Positions 43,207-51,670 of a stretch of DNA of 62,851 nucleotides are shown one piece after another; the stretch's first letter is position 1; each line of letters begins with the position of its first letter. The position numbers and the translations under genes were made by a program. The stretch spans positions 1 through 62,851 of the forward strand of contig CAVGND010000009.1 of assembly GCA_963630555.1 (NCBI GenBank), written 5' to 3'. This DNA comes from CAVALG01 sp963630555 (GTDB lineage: Bacteria; Bacillota; Clostridia; Oscillospirales; Acutalibacteraceae). The notes beneath the pieces were generated by a model. That model ran no database searches. It saw only the letters and a list, made by a program, of their open reading frames with translations, and had not been told where the DNA came from.

Positions 43207-45486
43207 TTATTCGGCAAATTTAAGCGCCTCTACCATATCTATATGCTTATTCTTTCTTGCAACAGCCAGGCTTACAAGCAGCGACATACCCAAACTGAGC
43301 GCAATACTTATTATATATGTGGAAGCATTTATCGACATCCGCATTTCATATTCAGGCGCCATTTTTTTAAGCAGATAGTCAAGCACCCCTGCGCCGCACG
43401 GGATACCGACGGCAGTACCGATTATACTTACCCACATATTCTGACCGATAAGCAGCGAACCGATTTTTTTATCTTTAAATCCCACTACCTTCAGGGTTGC
43501 CATTTCGCGATATCTTTCGGTATAACTCATAACGCCCAGGTTATAAAGAACAACTACACCGAGCAGCAACGCGCCGCCTATCATAACAATTATCATTGAA
43601 TTCATTATTTCGGTAAACGAATCGAACGAATCTATAATCATCTGTTTTGATTGGACGGTTTTTATCGCCGCATCTGTTGCAACATCGCTCTTTTCTGCTG
43701 ATGTGTAAACCGAATCTACACTGTAAGGTATTTTAAGTTGCTTTGCATATTTTGAGGAGATAACGACATTTTTGGAAACGCTGCACATTACTCCGGCAAC
43801 CTTTACGGTGTATTTTTTATCACTTCCGTAGGGGCTGACTTTAAAAGTATCGCCAACCGATAAATTATACTCATCAGCAATACGGCTGCAGATAAACGCA
43901 CCGTTGTCGGGCAAGTTGGGATAATCATTATTTTTATCGGGAAAACGGACAAGTTTATGCTCTACATTATAAACATCAAGCGCGATAGTCTCTCCGTCCA
44001 ACTGAACACTCAGGGAAGCACTCCAGTCGCCGTCATACTTATCGGTTATCCTTTGTTTATCCTGCTGCGTGGCATCCTCGGAAAAATAAATTCTTGAGGA
44101 ATATTTTGTCGCGCCGTCATAATAAGTATCAAGGAATGCGTCCATTGTATTGCCCAAACCGAGTGAGCCGACCATAAGGGTCATACAGCCTATTATGCCG
44201 ATAAAGCTCATGGCGGTTCTTGATTTATGGCGCGTAATATCGCGCAAATTCCAACGTGTACCGAACGAAAGATTATGGAACCACTTGGTTTTTTCAATTG
44301 CAAGAGGTTTCATTTTTTTCGGTGCATAGGGGCGCAGCGCGTCGGCGGCTGTACCTTTAAGCATCTGCCTTACGGAAAGGAAACCTATAAAAGTAAGCAA
44401 TATAATTATTGCTGCAAGTATAACCCTGCAGAACCAAGGAAAACAGAGTTTCCAGCGCGGCATATCAAGATATGTCCCCATCATTCCGTTAGGATTCATT
44501 ATGAAGTAAGCAACCGCGTAACCCAAACCGATACCGATTGCAGAACCTAAAATGCCTATTATAAAAGCGTAGGAAGTATAATGCACTAAAATGCGGCGAT
44601 CTTTAAATCCTAAAGCTTTTAAGGTACCTATCTGTGTCTTTTCCTTTGCGGTAAGGCGGTGCATTGTTGTTACCATTGTAAGCACCGCTATAAGCAGGAA
44701 CAGCACCGGCAGGACAGAGCCCATTGTTTTACCCTCATCACTCTCGCCCTCAGCCTGCTTATAGGATATTACTTCATCCTTTGTAAGCACAAGAACCGTT
44801 TTTCCGAACGCATCATCCGCAGCGTCTTTAAACTTTTTCGAGGATAGGTTGGAAACAATATTTAACCGGTTGTAATAAGCGGCGCCCGTGGCTTTTTCGT
44901 ACATCTTCGGTGAAATATATGCGAAACCGTGGGTTTTAAAATCAGGCATTAACTGACTTTCATCACGCACGCATATCATATGTTCGCCCGACTTAATAAG
45001 ACCCTTAATTTTACCTGCTATTTCAAGTCCTTTATATACAAAAGTAATATTGTCACCGATTTTAAAATCGTTTTCGGAAGCGTATTTGTCGGAAATCCAG
45101 ACGCCGTCTGCACTGTTTTTATCATACTTTTCACCCTTTATTAAATACATGCCCGAAACCTTTTCATCGGTAGTAACCGTTAAAGCAATACTGTCGCCCC
45201 CGCGGCTTTTTACATCGGTATTGACCGAAAGAAACTTTGCGGCTTTTTTAACACCGTCAATATCCTTTACGGTTTTCAAATCCTTATCGGTAAATCCCGT
45301 TTCGGATACAATGCGGTAATCCGCAAAACCGGTAGCTTTAAACAAATAAGAGGTGTTTTCTTTTATGGTAACCCATTCCATATTAAATCCGACAAACATT
45401 CCTATGCCGAGGGCTATCATAATAATCGTAGAGATAAACTGTGCCTTATAAAGCCCCATTGTCCTCCATAATTTTCTGAACAACAT
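43207..45486 (-). CDS. ABC transporter permease, MacB/FtsX type
   Basis: The protein of 759 residues has two FtsX-like permease units. It has an N-terminal helix (about 17-37), a large extracytoplasmic domain, three helices around 265-385, a second extracytoplasmic domain after another helix near 430, and three C-terminal helices. LTAKEKTQIGTLKALGFKDRRI and YTERYREMATLKVVGFKDKKI are the two coupling segments typical of the family. Such transporters export lipids, peptides or lipoproteins, or act as mechanotransducers; the substrate is unknown. The ATG at 45486 is preferred over the GTG inside the ribosome site. Confidence 0.87.
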   Translation of the reverse strand: MLFRKLWRTMGLYKAQFISTIIMIALGIGMFVGFNMEWVTIKENTSYLFKATGFADYRIVSETGFTDKDLKTVKDIDGVKKAAKFLSVNTDVKSRGGDSIALTVTTDEKVSGMYLIKGEKYDKNSADGVWISDKYASENDFKIGDNITFVYKGLEIAGKIKGLIKSGEHMICVRDESQLMPDFKTHGFAYISPKMYEKATGAAYYNRLNIVSNLSSKKFKDAADDAFGKTVLVLTKDEVISYKQAEGESDEGKTMGSVLPVLFLLIAVLTMVTTMHRLTAKEKTQIGTLKALGFKDRRILVHYTSYAFIIGILGSAIGIGLGYAVAYFIMNPNGMMGTYLDMPRWKLCFPWFCRVILAAIIILLTFIGFLSVRQMLKGTAADALRPYAPKKMKPLAIEKTKWFHNLSFGTRWNLRDITRHKSRTAMSFIGIIGCMTLMVGSLGLGNTMDAFLDTYYDGATKYSSRIYFSEDATQQDKQRITDKYDGDWSASLSVQLDGETIALDVYNVEHKLVRFPDKNNDYPNLPDNGAFICSRIADEYNLSVGDTFKVSPYGSDKKYTVKVAGVMCSVSKNVVISSKYAKQLKIPYSVDSVYTSAEKSDVATDAAIKTVQSKQMIIDSFDSFTEIMNSMIIVMIGGALLLGVVVLYNLGVMSYTERYREMATLKVVGFKDKKIGSLLIGQNMWVSIIGTAVGIPCGAGVLDYLLKKMAPEYEMRMSINASTYIISIALSLGMSLLVSLAVARKNKHIDMVEALKFAE

Positions 45487-45498
45487 AAAGCGCACCCC

Positions 45499-46200
45499 CT
45501 ACCAGTCAATATCATCAGCAGAAGCAGGATTTTGCTGTTCTTCATAAGACAGTATCTTACCGTTTTTAACCCTTATAACCACATCCGCCATTTTGGCAAT
45601 ATTCTGGTTATGCGTAACTATAACAATGGTTTTGCCGTAGTCCCTTGCCATTTTAAGCAGAAGTTTAAGCACTACAACGCCGGTTGCGGAGTCGAGCGCA
45701 CCGGTCGGTTCATCACAAAGCAATATCTTGGGATTCTTCGCAAGAGCACGCGCAATAGAAACACGCTGCTGTTCGCCTCCCGAAAGTTCAGACGGGAAGT
45801 TTTTAAGATGGTCGGAAAGTCCTACTTCCTCAATCATTTTGGTGGCTGAAAGCGCGTCTTTGGAAATTTCTTTAACAAGCGAAACATTTTCGTGAACCGT
45901 AAGTGTCGGCACCAAATTATAAAACTGGAACACAAAACCGACTTTTTCGGCTCTGTACTCGGCAAGTTCGTTATTATTAAGGGTGGATATATCTTTGCCC
46001 TCAACTATTACTTTACCCGAAGTCGGGCTGTCAAGTCCGCCGAGAATATTTAAAAGTGTACTTTTACCTGCACCGCTGGGGCCGAGAATTACTACAAATT
46101 TCCCCTCATCAAGGTTAAAACTGACATTATCAAGCGCTTTCAGCTCATGATCACCGCTGCGGTAAACACGGCTTACATTGTTAAATTCAACAATAGGCAT
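45499..46200 (-). CDS. ABC transporter ATPase, MacB/LolD type
   Basis: This nucleotide-binding subunit of 233 residues has Walker A GPSGAGKSTLL, Q-loop FVFQFYNLVP, signature LSGGEQQR and Walker B ILLCDEPTGALD. It energises the permease encoded 12 bases downstream. The ATG at 46200 follows GGAGGTG. No separate promoter is visible, so transcription may come partly from readthrough of the feo operon. Confidence 0.93.
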   Translation of the reverse strand: MPIVEFNNVSRVYRSGDHELKALDNVSFNLDEGKFVVILGPSGAGKSTLLNILGGLDSPTSGKVIVEGKDISTLNNNELAEYRAEKVGFVFQFYNLVPTLTVHENVSLVKEISKDALSATKMIEEVGLSDHLKNFPSELSGGEQQRVSIARALAKNPKILLCDEPTGALDSATGVVVLKLLLKMARDYGKTIVIVTHNQNIAKMADVVIRVKNGKILSYEEQQNPASADDIDW

Positions 46201-46245
46201 ATACAGCACCTCCAGTTAAATCTTAATTTCTTAATTTAAAAGTTC

Positions 46246-46281
46246 GGGGCTGCCACACGCTTCAATGCCTGCGGCAGCCCC
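46246..46281 (-). terminator. Hairpin after the feo operon
   Basis: A perfect 9-bp stem (GGGGCTGCC/GGCAGCCCC) has a weak T-tract (GAACTTTTAAATT), so it may be leaky toward the ABC genes. Confidence 0.65.
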
Positions 46282-46288
46282 CTGTTTG

Positions 46289-46462
46289 CTATCCTTTTTT
46301 ATGGCAGGAGCCTGACAACGCACAGTGTGCGCAGTTGCATCCGCAAGACGATCTGCCTTTTTTCTTGTCGATAACAATTTTTGCAATTATGGCGGCAACT
46401 ATTGCTGCCAAAACAAGGCAAATAATTATTGTTGCAATATTATGAGCGATCCAAGCGAACAT
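46289..46462 (-). CDS. FeoB-associated Cys-rich membrane protein, 57 aa
   Basis: This short gene is translated from ATG at 46462 with a GGAAGGGG site upstream. An N-terminal membrane helix (IATIIICLVLAAIVAAII) is followed by a basic stretch and a Cys cluster, SCGCNCAHCALSGSC (six Cys). This matches the small proteins found beside feoB in many Firmicutes, whose exact role (iron handover or redox) is unknown. It lies 36 bases after feoB on the same strand. Confidence 0.9.
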   Translation of the reverse strand: MFAWIAHNIATIIICLVLAAIVAAIIAKIVIDKKKGRSSCGCNCAHCALSGSCHKKG

Positions 46463-46498
46463 ATAAACAACCCCTTCCGATTAAGCGGTATATAAAAT

Positions 46499-49003
46499 TT
46501 ATGCCTTAACTTTTACTTTAGTTGTAAGTTTGGTAGCCTCTTTATACGGGCGGACAAGCATATAGATTACACCGGCAAGTGCCGCAACCGCGAACACAAG
46601 ACCGATTATACTGCCGACATTTCCGCTGTTACCCGTGAACAGGCGTCCGAACTGATTTATCATCAATGCTACGATATAAGCAAATCCGCACTGATAACCG
46701 ATTGCGAACCAAGTCCATTTTGCGTTGTTCATTTCTCTCTTGATAGCGCCGATAGCCGCAAAGCAAGGTGCACAAAGAAGGTTGAACACGAGGAAAGAAT
46801 ATGCGGATATACCCGTAAACTGTCTTGCTATTTCCGACCAACCGTCGGGATAAAGTATACCCATCGTACCAACGATGTTTTCTTTAGCGACAAGGCCGGT
46901 AATTGACGCAACGGCAGCCTGCCAGTTGCCCCAGCCGAGAGGTTTAAATATCCAAGCGATTGCGCCGCCGATTTTCGCAAGTATCGAATACTTTATTTGA
47001 TCCTCGCTCAACATTCCGAAGGATTTGTTCGGTGCCCAGCCGAAGTAGGTGGTAAACCAAACAAGTATTGTTGAAAGAAGGATGATGGTTCCGGCTTTCT
47101 TTATGAAAGACCAGCCGCGTTCCCACATTGAACGGAGAACATTACCTACCGTGGGTACGTGATATGCGGGAAGTTCCATAACGAACGGTGCGGGATCGCC
47201 TGCGAACATTTTGGTCTTTTTAAGCATAATACCCGAAATAATTATTGCAGCCATACCGATAAAGTATGCGCTTGTTGCAACCCAAGCCGAGCCGTGGAAT
47301 ATAGCGCCTGCTATCATCGCTATGAACGGAACCTTAGCGCCGCAGGGGATAAATGTTGTGGTCATAATGGTCATACGGCGGTCACGTTCATTTTCAATTG
47401 TACGCGAAGCCATAATTCCGGGGATACCGCAACCCGTACCTATAAGCATCGGGATAAAGGATTTACCGGAAAGACCGAATTTGCGGAATATTCTGTCAAG
47501 GACGAACGCAATACGAGCCATATATCCGCAAGCTTCAAGTATTGCAAGCAAGAGGAACAAAACAAGCATCTGCGGTACAAATCCGAGAACCGCACCTACA
47601 CCGGCAACGATACCGTCGTTAATAAGTCCCGAAAGCCACTGCGGTGAATTTGCAGCGTCCAGACCGTCGCCTACCAAAGTAGGAATACCGGGTACCCAAA
47701 CACCGTAACCCGACGGGTCTACCCCACCGTCATATTTTTCATACTCTTTAAGAGCATTATCGAGGTCGCTTATAGTTGCGGTTTCTATAGTTTCTTCAAG
47801 TGTTTCTTCATCCTGAACGGTATACTCAAATTCCTTGAAATCCGCTTTCTTTTCAAGTGCGGAAACTGCGCTTACGGCAGCCTTAGCGTCAAAGTTATCA
47901 GCCTCGCTGTCAAGTGCCGCTTCTGCCTTTTCAACATCAATACCGGACTCTTTTGCGGCGTCAACAAATCCTGCAATAATAGCGTCCGTATCGCCGTATT
48001 CTTCCTCTGCCTCGGCAGTTTGCGAAGAACCGATACCGAACAGGTGCCATCCGTCGCCGAACAATCCGTCGTTCGCCCAATCGGTAGCGGACGAGCCCAC
48101 GGTTACCATAGATATGTAATATACCAAGAACATAACTACGGCGAAAATCGGAAGACCGAGCCAACGGTTGGTAACGACCTTGTCTATTTTATCCGAGTTT
48201 GAAAGTTTGCCTTTGTTTTTCTTTTTATAGCACGCTTTGATCACGGTACCGATATAAATATATCTCTCGTTGGTGATTATTGATTCCGCGTCATCGTCAA
48301 GTTCCTCTTCGGCGGCGGCTATGTCGGATTCTATATGCTCAAGCACCTTTGAATCTATGTTAAGACTTGAAAGAACCTTATCGTCACGCTCGAAAATTTT
48401 AATGGCGTACCATCTTTGCTGTTCTTCGGGCAAATTGTGAACCGCTGCTTCTTCAATATGCGCGATTGCATGTTCAACCGCACCCGAGAAAGTGTGCATC
48501 GGCACTGTTTTGCCGTCTTTTGCGGCGGCAATGGCAGCCTCGGCAGCTTCTGTAATTCCGGTGCCTTTAAGTGCTGATATTTCAACAACCTTACAGCCCA
48601 ATTGGCGTGAAAGTTCGACTGTATCTATTTTATCGCCGTTCTTTCTTACAATATCCATCATATTAACGGCAACAACAACCGGTATACCGAGTTCGGTAAG
48701 TTGGGTTGTAAGATACAGGTTGCGTTCAAGGTTGGTTCCGTCAATTATATTAAGTATAGCGTCGGGACGTTCTCCGATAAGATAATTTCTTGCAACAACT
48801 TCTTCAAGTGTGTAAGGTGACAGCGAATAAATACCCGGAAGGTCGGTTATTATCACGCCGTCATGTTTTTTGAGTTTACCTTCTTTTTTTTCAACCGTAA
48901 CGCCGGGCCAGTTACCTACAAACTGGTTAGAACCCGTAAGTGCGTTAAACAATGTGGTTTTGCCGCAGTTAGGGTTACCCGCAAGGGCAATTTTCAAATC
49001 CAT
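46499..49003 (-). CDS. feoB: Ferrous iron transporter FeoB
   Basis: FeoB is a membrane Fe(II) transporter with an N-terminal G domain: GNPNCGKTTLFNALTG (G1), VGNWPGVTVEKKEG (G2/switch), DLPGIYSL (G3) and NMMD (G4). A helical GDI-like region to about 270 and a membrane domain with two gate repeats (IGTGCGIPGI and NLLCAPCFAAIGAI) follow. At 834 residues it is longer than the usual 650-770. The excess is an acidic, Ala/Glu/Asp-rich segment at about 325-435, after the first transmembrane helix. Confidence 0.96.
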   Translation of the reverse strand: MDLKIALAGNPNCGKTTLFNALTGSNQFVGNWPGVTVEKKEGKLKKHDGVIITDLPGIYSLSPYTLEEVVARNYLIGERPDAILNIIDGTNLERNLYLTTQLTELGIPVVVAVNMMDIVRKNGDKIDTVELSRQLGCKVVEISALKGTGITEAAEAAIAAAKDGKTVPMHTFSGAVEHAIAHIEEAAVHNLPEEQQRWYAIKIFERDDKVLSSLNIDSKVLEHIESDIAAAEEELDDDAESIITNERYIYIGTVIKACYKKKNKGKLSNSDKIDKVVTNRWLGLPIFAVVMFLVYYISMVTVGSSATDWANDGLFGDGWHLFGIGSSQTAEAEEEYGDTDAIIAGFVDAAKESGIDVEKAEAALDSEADNFDAKAAVSAVSALEKKADFKEFEYTVQDEETLEETIETATISDLDNALKEYEKYDGGVDPSGYGVWVPGIPTLVGDGLDAANSPQWLSGLINDGIVAGVGAVLGFVPQMLVLFLLLAILEACGYMARIAFVLDRIFRKFGLSGKSFIPMLIGTGCGIPGIMASRTIENERDRRMTIMTTTFIPCGAKVPFIAMIAGAIFHGSAWVATSAYFIGMAAIIISGIMLKKTKMFAGDPAPFVMELPAYHVPTVGNVLRSMWERGWSFIKKAGTIILLSTILVWFTTYFGWAPNKSFGMLSEDQIKYSILAKIGGAIAWIFKPLGWGNWQAAVASITGLVAKENIVGTMGILYPDGWSEIARQFTGISAYSFLVFNLLCAPCFAAIGAIKREMNNAKWTWFAIGYQCGFAYIVALMINQFGRLFTGNSGNVGSIIGLVFAVAALAGVIYMLVRPYKEATKLTTKVKVKA

Positions 49004-49027
49004 ACCAAATATCCTCTCTTTCTGCGA

Positions 49028-49041
49028 TTAGCAGCCGCTAA
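49028..49041. promoter_or_regulatory. DtxR-type palindrome before feoB
   Basis: TTAGCAGCCGCTAA (TTAGC-N4-GCTAA) lies 24 bases upstream of the feoB start, between feoA and feoB. It matches the two sites upstream of the operon. Confidence 0.55.
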
Positions 49042-49114
49042 CCGCACCGCATTTTTTAAGGGGATTTTCACCCCGTCGACACAGCGTGCCGATAAATCAG
49101 CAATTTGTTCGAGT

Positions 49115-49336
49115 TTATTCAACCTCAATTATTTCGGCGTCTGCCTTTCTGAGCGAAAGTTCATAGCCGCGGACGGTTACTTCAATCGGATCACCGAGCG
49201 GCGCAACTTTACGAACATGAACTTCGGCGCCTTTGGTGATTCCCATATCCATAATTCTGCGTTTTACCGCACCCTCACCGTGAAGTTTGACAACCTTTAC
49301 GGTATCACCGACTTTAACGGTCTTTAAAGTCTTCAT
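49115..49336 (-). CDS. feoA: FeoA protein, copy 2
   Basis: This is a 73-residue SH3-like cytoplasmic protein that assists FeoB. DTVKVVKLHGEGAVKRRIMDMGITKGAEVHV and the C-terminal ELSLRKADAEIIEV follow the FeoA pattern. The ATG follows AGGAGG. It is the second of two feoA genes; the copies are dissimilar, as is usual in Clostridia. Confidence 0.92.
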   Translation of the reverse strand: MKTLKTVKVGDTVKVVKLHGEGAVKRRIMDMGITKGAEVHVRKVAPLGDPIEVTVRGYELSLRKADAEIIEVE

Positions 49337-49437
49337 TCCTGCATCCTCCTTATAATTTATATGTACAAGTTTTACTTAAAACGCACGCCCGACCTAACCG
49401 CCGAATCCGCGCAATATGTTAAGGCGTTTAAGCGCCG

Positions 49438-49650
49438 TTACACCATAATTTTTCTTGCCATTTCCTCGCTTATCGCAACACGAGCCTCTTTTACATTTAC
49501 AATAACATTACCCGAAAGAGCGGTTATAACCGTAACTTCACCGCCCACAACAAAACCTAAATTCTCAAGATGCTTCTTAACTTCGGGCGATCCGCCTATT
49601 TTTTTTATCGTCTGCGATTCACCTATATCAGCCAAAGCCAAAGGCAACAT
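49438..49650 (-). CDS. feoA: FeoA protein, copy 1
   Basis: This 70-residue FeoA-like SH3 protein opens the operon (MLPLALADIGESQTIKKI, HLENLGFVVGGEVTVI, ending ARVAISEEMARKIMV). Both FeoA forms may bind the FeoB G domain. It is downstream of a consensus promoter with two DtxR-type palindromes. Confidence 0.92.
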   Translation of the reverse strand: MLPLALADIGESQTIKKIGGSPEVKKHLENLGFVVGGEVTVITALSGNVIVNVKEARVAISEEMARKIMV

Positions 49651-49677
49651 TACACATCCCTCAATTCACAAACGCAA

Positions 49678-49691
49678 TTAGCATACGCTAA
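49678..49691. promoter_or_regulatory. DtxR-type palindrome upstream of feo operon, site 2
   Basis: TTAGCATACGCTAA lies between the promoter and the first feoA start. Confidence 0.6.
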
Positions 49692-49711
49692 CCATTAACC
49701 TTAAATATAAG

Positions 49712-49725
49712 TTAGCCCTCGCTAA
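49712..49725. promoter_or_regulatory. DtxR-type palindrome upstream of feo operon, site 1
   Basis: TTAGCCCTCGCTAA lies 9 bases downstream of the -10 box, over the expected start of transcription. Flanking GG/CC extends the match to the DtxR/IdeR/MntR half-site GGTTAGC. A metal-loaded repressor would block the promoter. Confidence 0.65.
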
Positions 49726-49733
49726 CCTCTATA

Positions 49734-49762
49734 ATAATACATTGCGTTTTTTCATTTGTCAA
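49734..49762 (-). promoter_or_regulatory. Consensus promoter of the feo operon
   Basis: TTGACA (49757-49762) and TATTAT (49734-49739) have a 17-base spacer. Confidence 0.82.
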
Positions 49763-49789
49763 TACCCTTTAAACAAAAAATCTAAAGAA

Positions 49790-50200
49790 TTTTTAAAAAG
49801 TGAATTCCCAAAGTAAATGCAGCCGTAAAATTTGAAGATGTATTTACGCTGAGAAAGGAAAAGCGGCGGCGTTTAGTCTTCCTGATTTTCGATTGCAATA
49901 CTTTAACATTTCACTTTGTTATTTCCTTGTGTTCTTTTTTGCCGATGTTTATTCGGTTATGTATTCGTCCGCAAGGAGGAAAAACAGGCATAGAAACGAC
50001 CGTAAAATCTTTATATGCAATAAAGAAATTACGGTCTGCATAATATAACTTCAGTTAGAGTCCCTGCGGTGAGGCAGCAATAAATTCTCATATAATAAAA
50101 AATGAGGTCTGATTTCGAAAAATATACGCTTCCCCGATCCAAGTCCTTTTAGCCGAACATTCTATAGGGTTTTGTGCCTTAAAATTATCTTTTGAAAATT
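49790..50200. other. Gene-free region with strong hairpins
   Basis: There is no convincing reading frame on either strand. It contains a two-part hairpin at 49998-50036 (GACCGTAA/TTACGGTC plus TCTTTA/TAAAGA with symmetric AA bulges), a smaller one at 49852-49876 and CTCAT/ATGAG near 50087-50106. It may hold an unrecognised structured RNA; no promoter is clear. Confidence 0.35.
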
Positions 50201-50215
50201 GCCCCTAAAACAGCG

Positions 50216-50243
50216 AAAAACCCTTGATTTCTCAAGGGTTTTT
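50216..50243. terminator. Terminator after tRNA-Ala
   Basis: A perfect 12-bp stem (AAAAACCCTTGA/TCAAGGGTTTTT) has A- and T-tracts on both sides. Confidence 0.85.
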
Positions 50244-50272
50244 GGTTTTTGTGCTTTATAGTCGCACAGGTC

Positions 50273-50348
<76 letters not shown>

Positions 50349-50353
50349 GTATT

Positions 50354-50383
50354 ATAATATGCGAATCGGCAAATCCACAACGC
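50354..50383 (-). promoter_or_regulatory. Probable promoter of tRNA-Ala
   Basis: TATAAT lies just before the tRNA 5' end, with TTGTGG 18 bases upstream. The -35 is a poor match. Confidence 0.45.
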
Positions 50384-50399
50384 CGACCGCCCCAACGCA

Positions 50400-50655
50400 A
50401 ATTATAATAACACAAGTCGCGCAATAATGCAAGGCTTTTTTTAAAATTATTTGCACTTGTTTGCCATTAGTGAATTCCCTTACCGCATTTATTTTAAAAC
50501 CCGACTTTTGCGACTATATATCATAACAATTATAACCAATATATATCGGCGGTAATAAATATGTTGTGTTAATGTGCAATACTTATAAAAATATCTTTTA
50601 AAAATCTTTTGAAATACTGCAATACGCCGAAAAGCCGATGTTAAAAATTAAAAAT
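50400..50655. other. Gene-free AT-rich spacer before the hydrogenase operon
   Basis: There is no reading frame or RNA gene that I can support. A loose TTG-N10-CAA palindrome at 50564-50579 recalls a Rex site but fits it poorly. Confidence 0.4.
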
Positions 50656-50660
50656 AAATG

Positions 50661-50689
50661 TAGACATTCAGCGAAAAGTCTGTTATAAT
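50661..50689 (+). promoter_or_regulatory. Promoter of the hydrogenase operon
   Basis: TAGACA (50661-50666) and TATAAT (50684-50689) have a 17-base spacer. The leader to the first ATG is about 95 bases. Confidence 0.75.
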
Positions 50690-50791
50690 TTTATAAGTGC
50701 GGTGTAACGGATGATTATCACCGTTGCGCCAAAAACTATACAGCGCATAAAATGCGTATTCAAGGTTAATTATATAGGAGGAATCAGCTCA

Positions 50792-51286
50792 ATGAAAAAG
50801 AAAATCGGCACTCTTCCGTTCAGCGGCACGCCCGAACAGGAAAAAGAGCTAAAAAAGATCATTGACGCCAACAAGCATGACAAAAGCCGTCTTATGGCAG
50901 TTATGCAGCAGGCACAGGATATTTACGGGTATCTTCCGCTTGAGGTTCAGGAAATGATCGCAAAAGGTATGGATGTACCGGTTGAAAAGGTTTACGGCGT
51001 TTCTACCTTTTATGCGCAGTTTTCACTGTGCCCCAAGGGTAAATACAACATTTCCGTATGCCTCGGCACGGCGTGCTATGTTAAAGGTTCGGGCGATTTG
51101 ATGAGCAAACTTTCGGAAAAACTCGGTATCGGTGCCGATGAATGTACGCCCGACGGGAAATTTTCGCTTACCGCCTGCCGCTGTATCGGCGCTTGCGGAC
51201 TTGCACCGGTTCTTACGGTCAATGAAGAAGTTTACGGCCGACTTACAGTGGATGATATTGACGATATACTTGCAAAGTATAATTGA
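50792..51286 (+). CDS. hydC: Hydrogenase subunit HydC (NuoE-like [2Fe-2S])
   Basis: This is a 164-residue thioredoxin-like [2Fe-2S] subunit of NuoE type, the small subunit of NAD-linked trimeric [FeFe]-hydrogenases. A helical N-terminal part (QDIYGYLPLEVQEMIA) precedes the cluster ligands in VCLGTACYVKGS and CRCIGACGLAPV (Cx4C and Cx3C). The ATG at 50792 has GGAGG ten bases upstream. It heads a ten-gene operon; its partners HydB and HydA come last, separated by the signalling genes. Confidence 0.9.
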   Translation: MKKKIGTLPFSGTPEQEKELKKIIDANKHDKSRLMAVMQQAQDIYGYLPLEVQEMIAKGMDVPVEKVYGVSTFYAQFSLCPKGKYNISVCLGTACYVKGSGDLMSKLSEKLGIGADECTPDGKFSLTACRCIGACGLAPVLTVNEEVYGRLTVDDIDDILAKYN

Positions 51287-51313
51287 AATTAGTTTAAAAA
51301 GGACAGAATTCAT

Positions 51314-51670
51314 ATGAAGATCTGCACTATTAAAGAACTGCTTAATGCCGATGTTATTTGCAACGAAGAACTGCTTTCGCGCCATGTTTATTCCGCCTGC
51401 GGCAGCGATATGATGAGCGATGTGCTTGCATATGTAAAGGATCAGGCCGTTTTGCTTACCGGACTTGTCAATTCACAGGTCATACGCACTGCCGAGATGA
51501 TGGATATGGTCTGCATAGTATTCGTGCGTTCCAAACGCCCTACACCCGAAATGATCGAACTTGCCAAAGATAGTGAAATAGTCCTTCTGGCTACGGATAA
51601 AAGAATGTACGAGGCGTGCGGCATACTGTACAGTAACGGCCTTGTAGGCAATAAGGTGAAAAATGTCTGA
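51314..51670 (+). CDS. DRTGG-domain protein 1
   Basis: This 118-residue protein resembles the DRTGG domain found in phosphotransacetylase and CBS-domain proteins (ALLTGLVNSQVIRTAEMMDMVCIVFVRSKRPTPEMIELA). Such small proteins recur beside clostridial hydrogenase genes; the ligand is unknown, possibly a nucleotide or metabolite. It begins 27 bases after hydC and overlaps the next gene by 8 bases. A paralog lies at 53390. Confidence 0.75.
   Translation: MKICTIKELLNADVICNEELLSRHVYSACGSDMMSDVLAYVKDQAVLLTGLVNSQVIRTAEMMDMVCIVFVRSKRPTPEMIELAKDSEIVLLATDKRMYEACGILYSNGLVGNKVKNV

Noticed and set aside
50060..50085. SRP RNA-like GGCAGCA motif
   Set aside because: The opposite strand of the SRP loop and the GGAA tetraloop context are missing; it is only a small CTGC/GCAG hairpin.
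50564..50579. Possible Rex (NADH-sensing) operator before the hydrogenase operon
   Set aside because: TTG and CAA ends are present, but the inner bases do not match TTGTTAA-N4-TTAACAA and it lies about 80 bases upstream of the -35 box.
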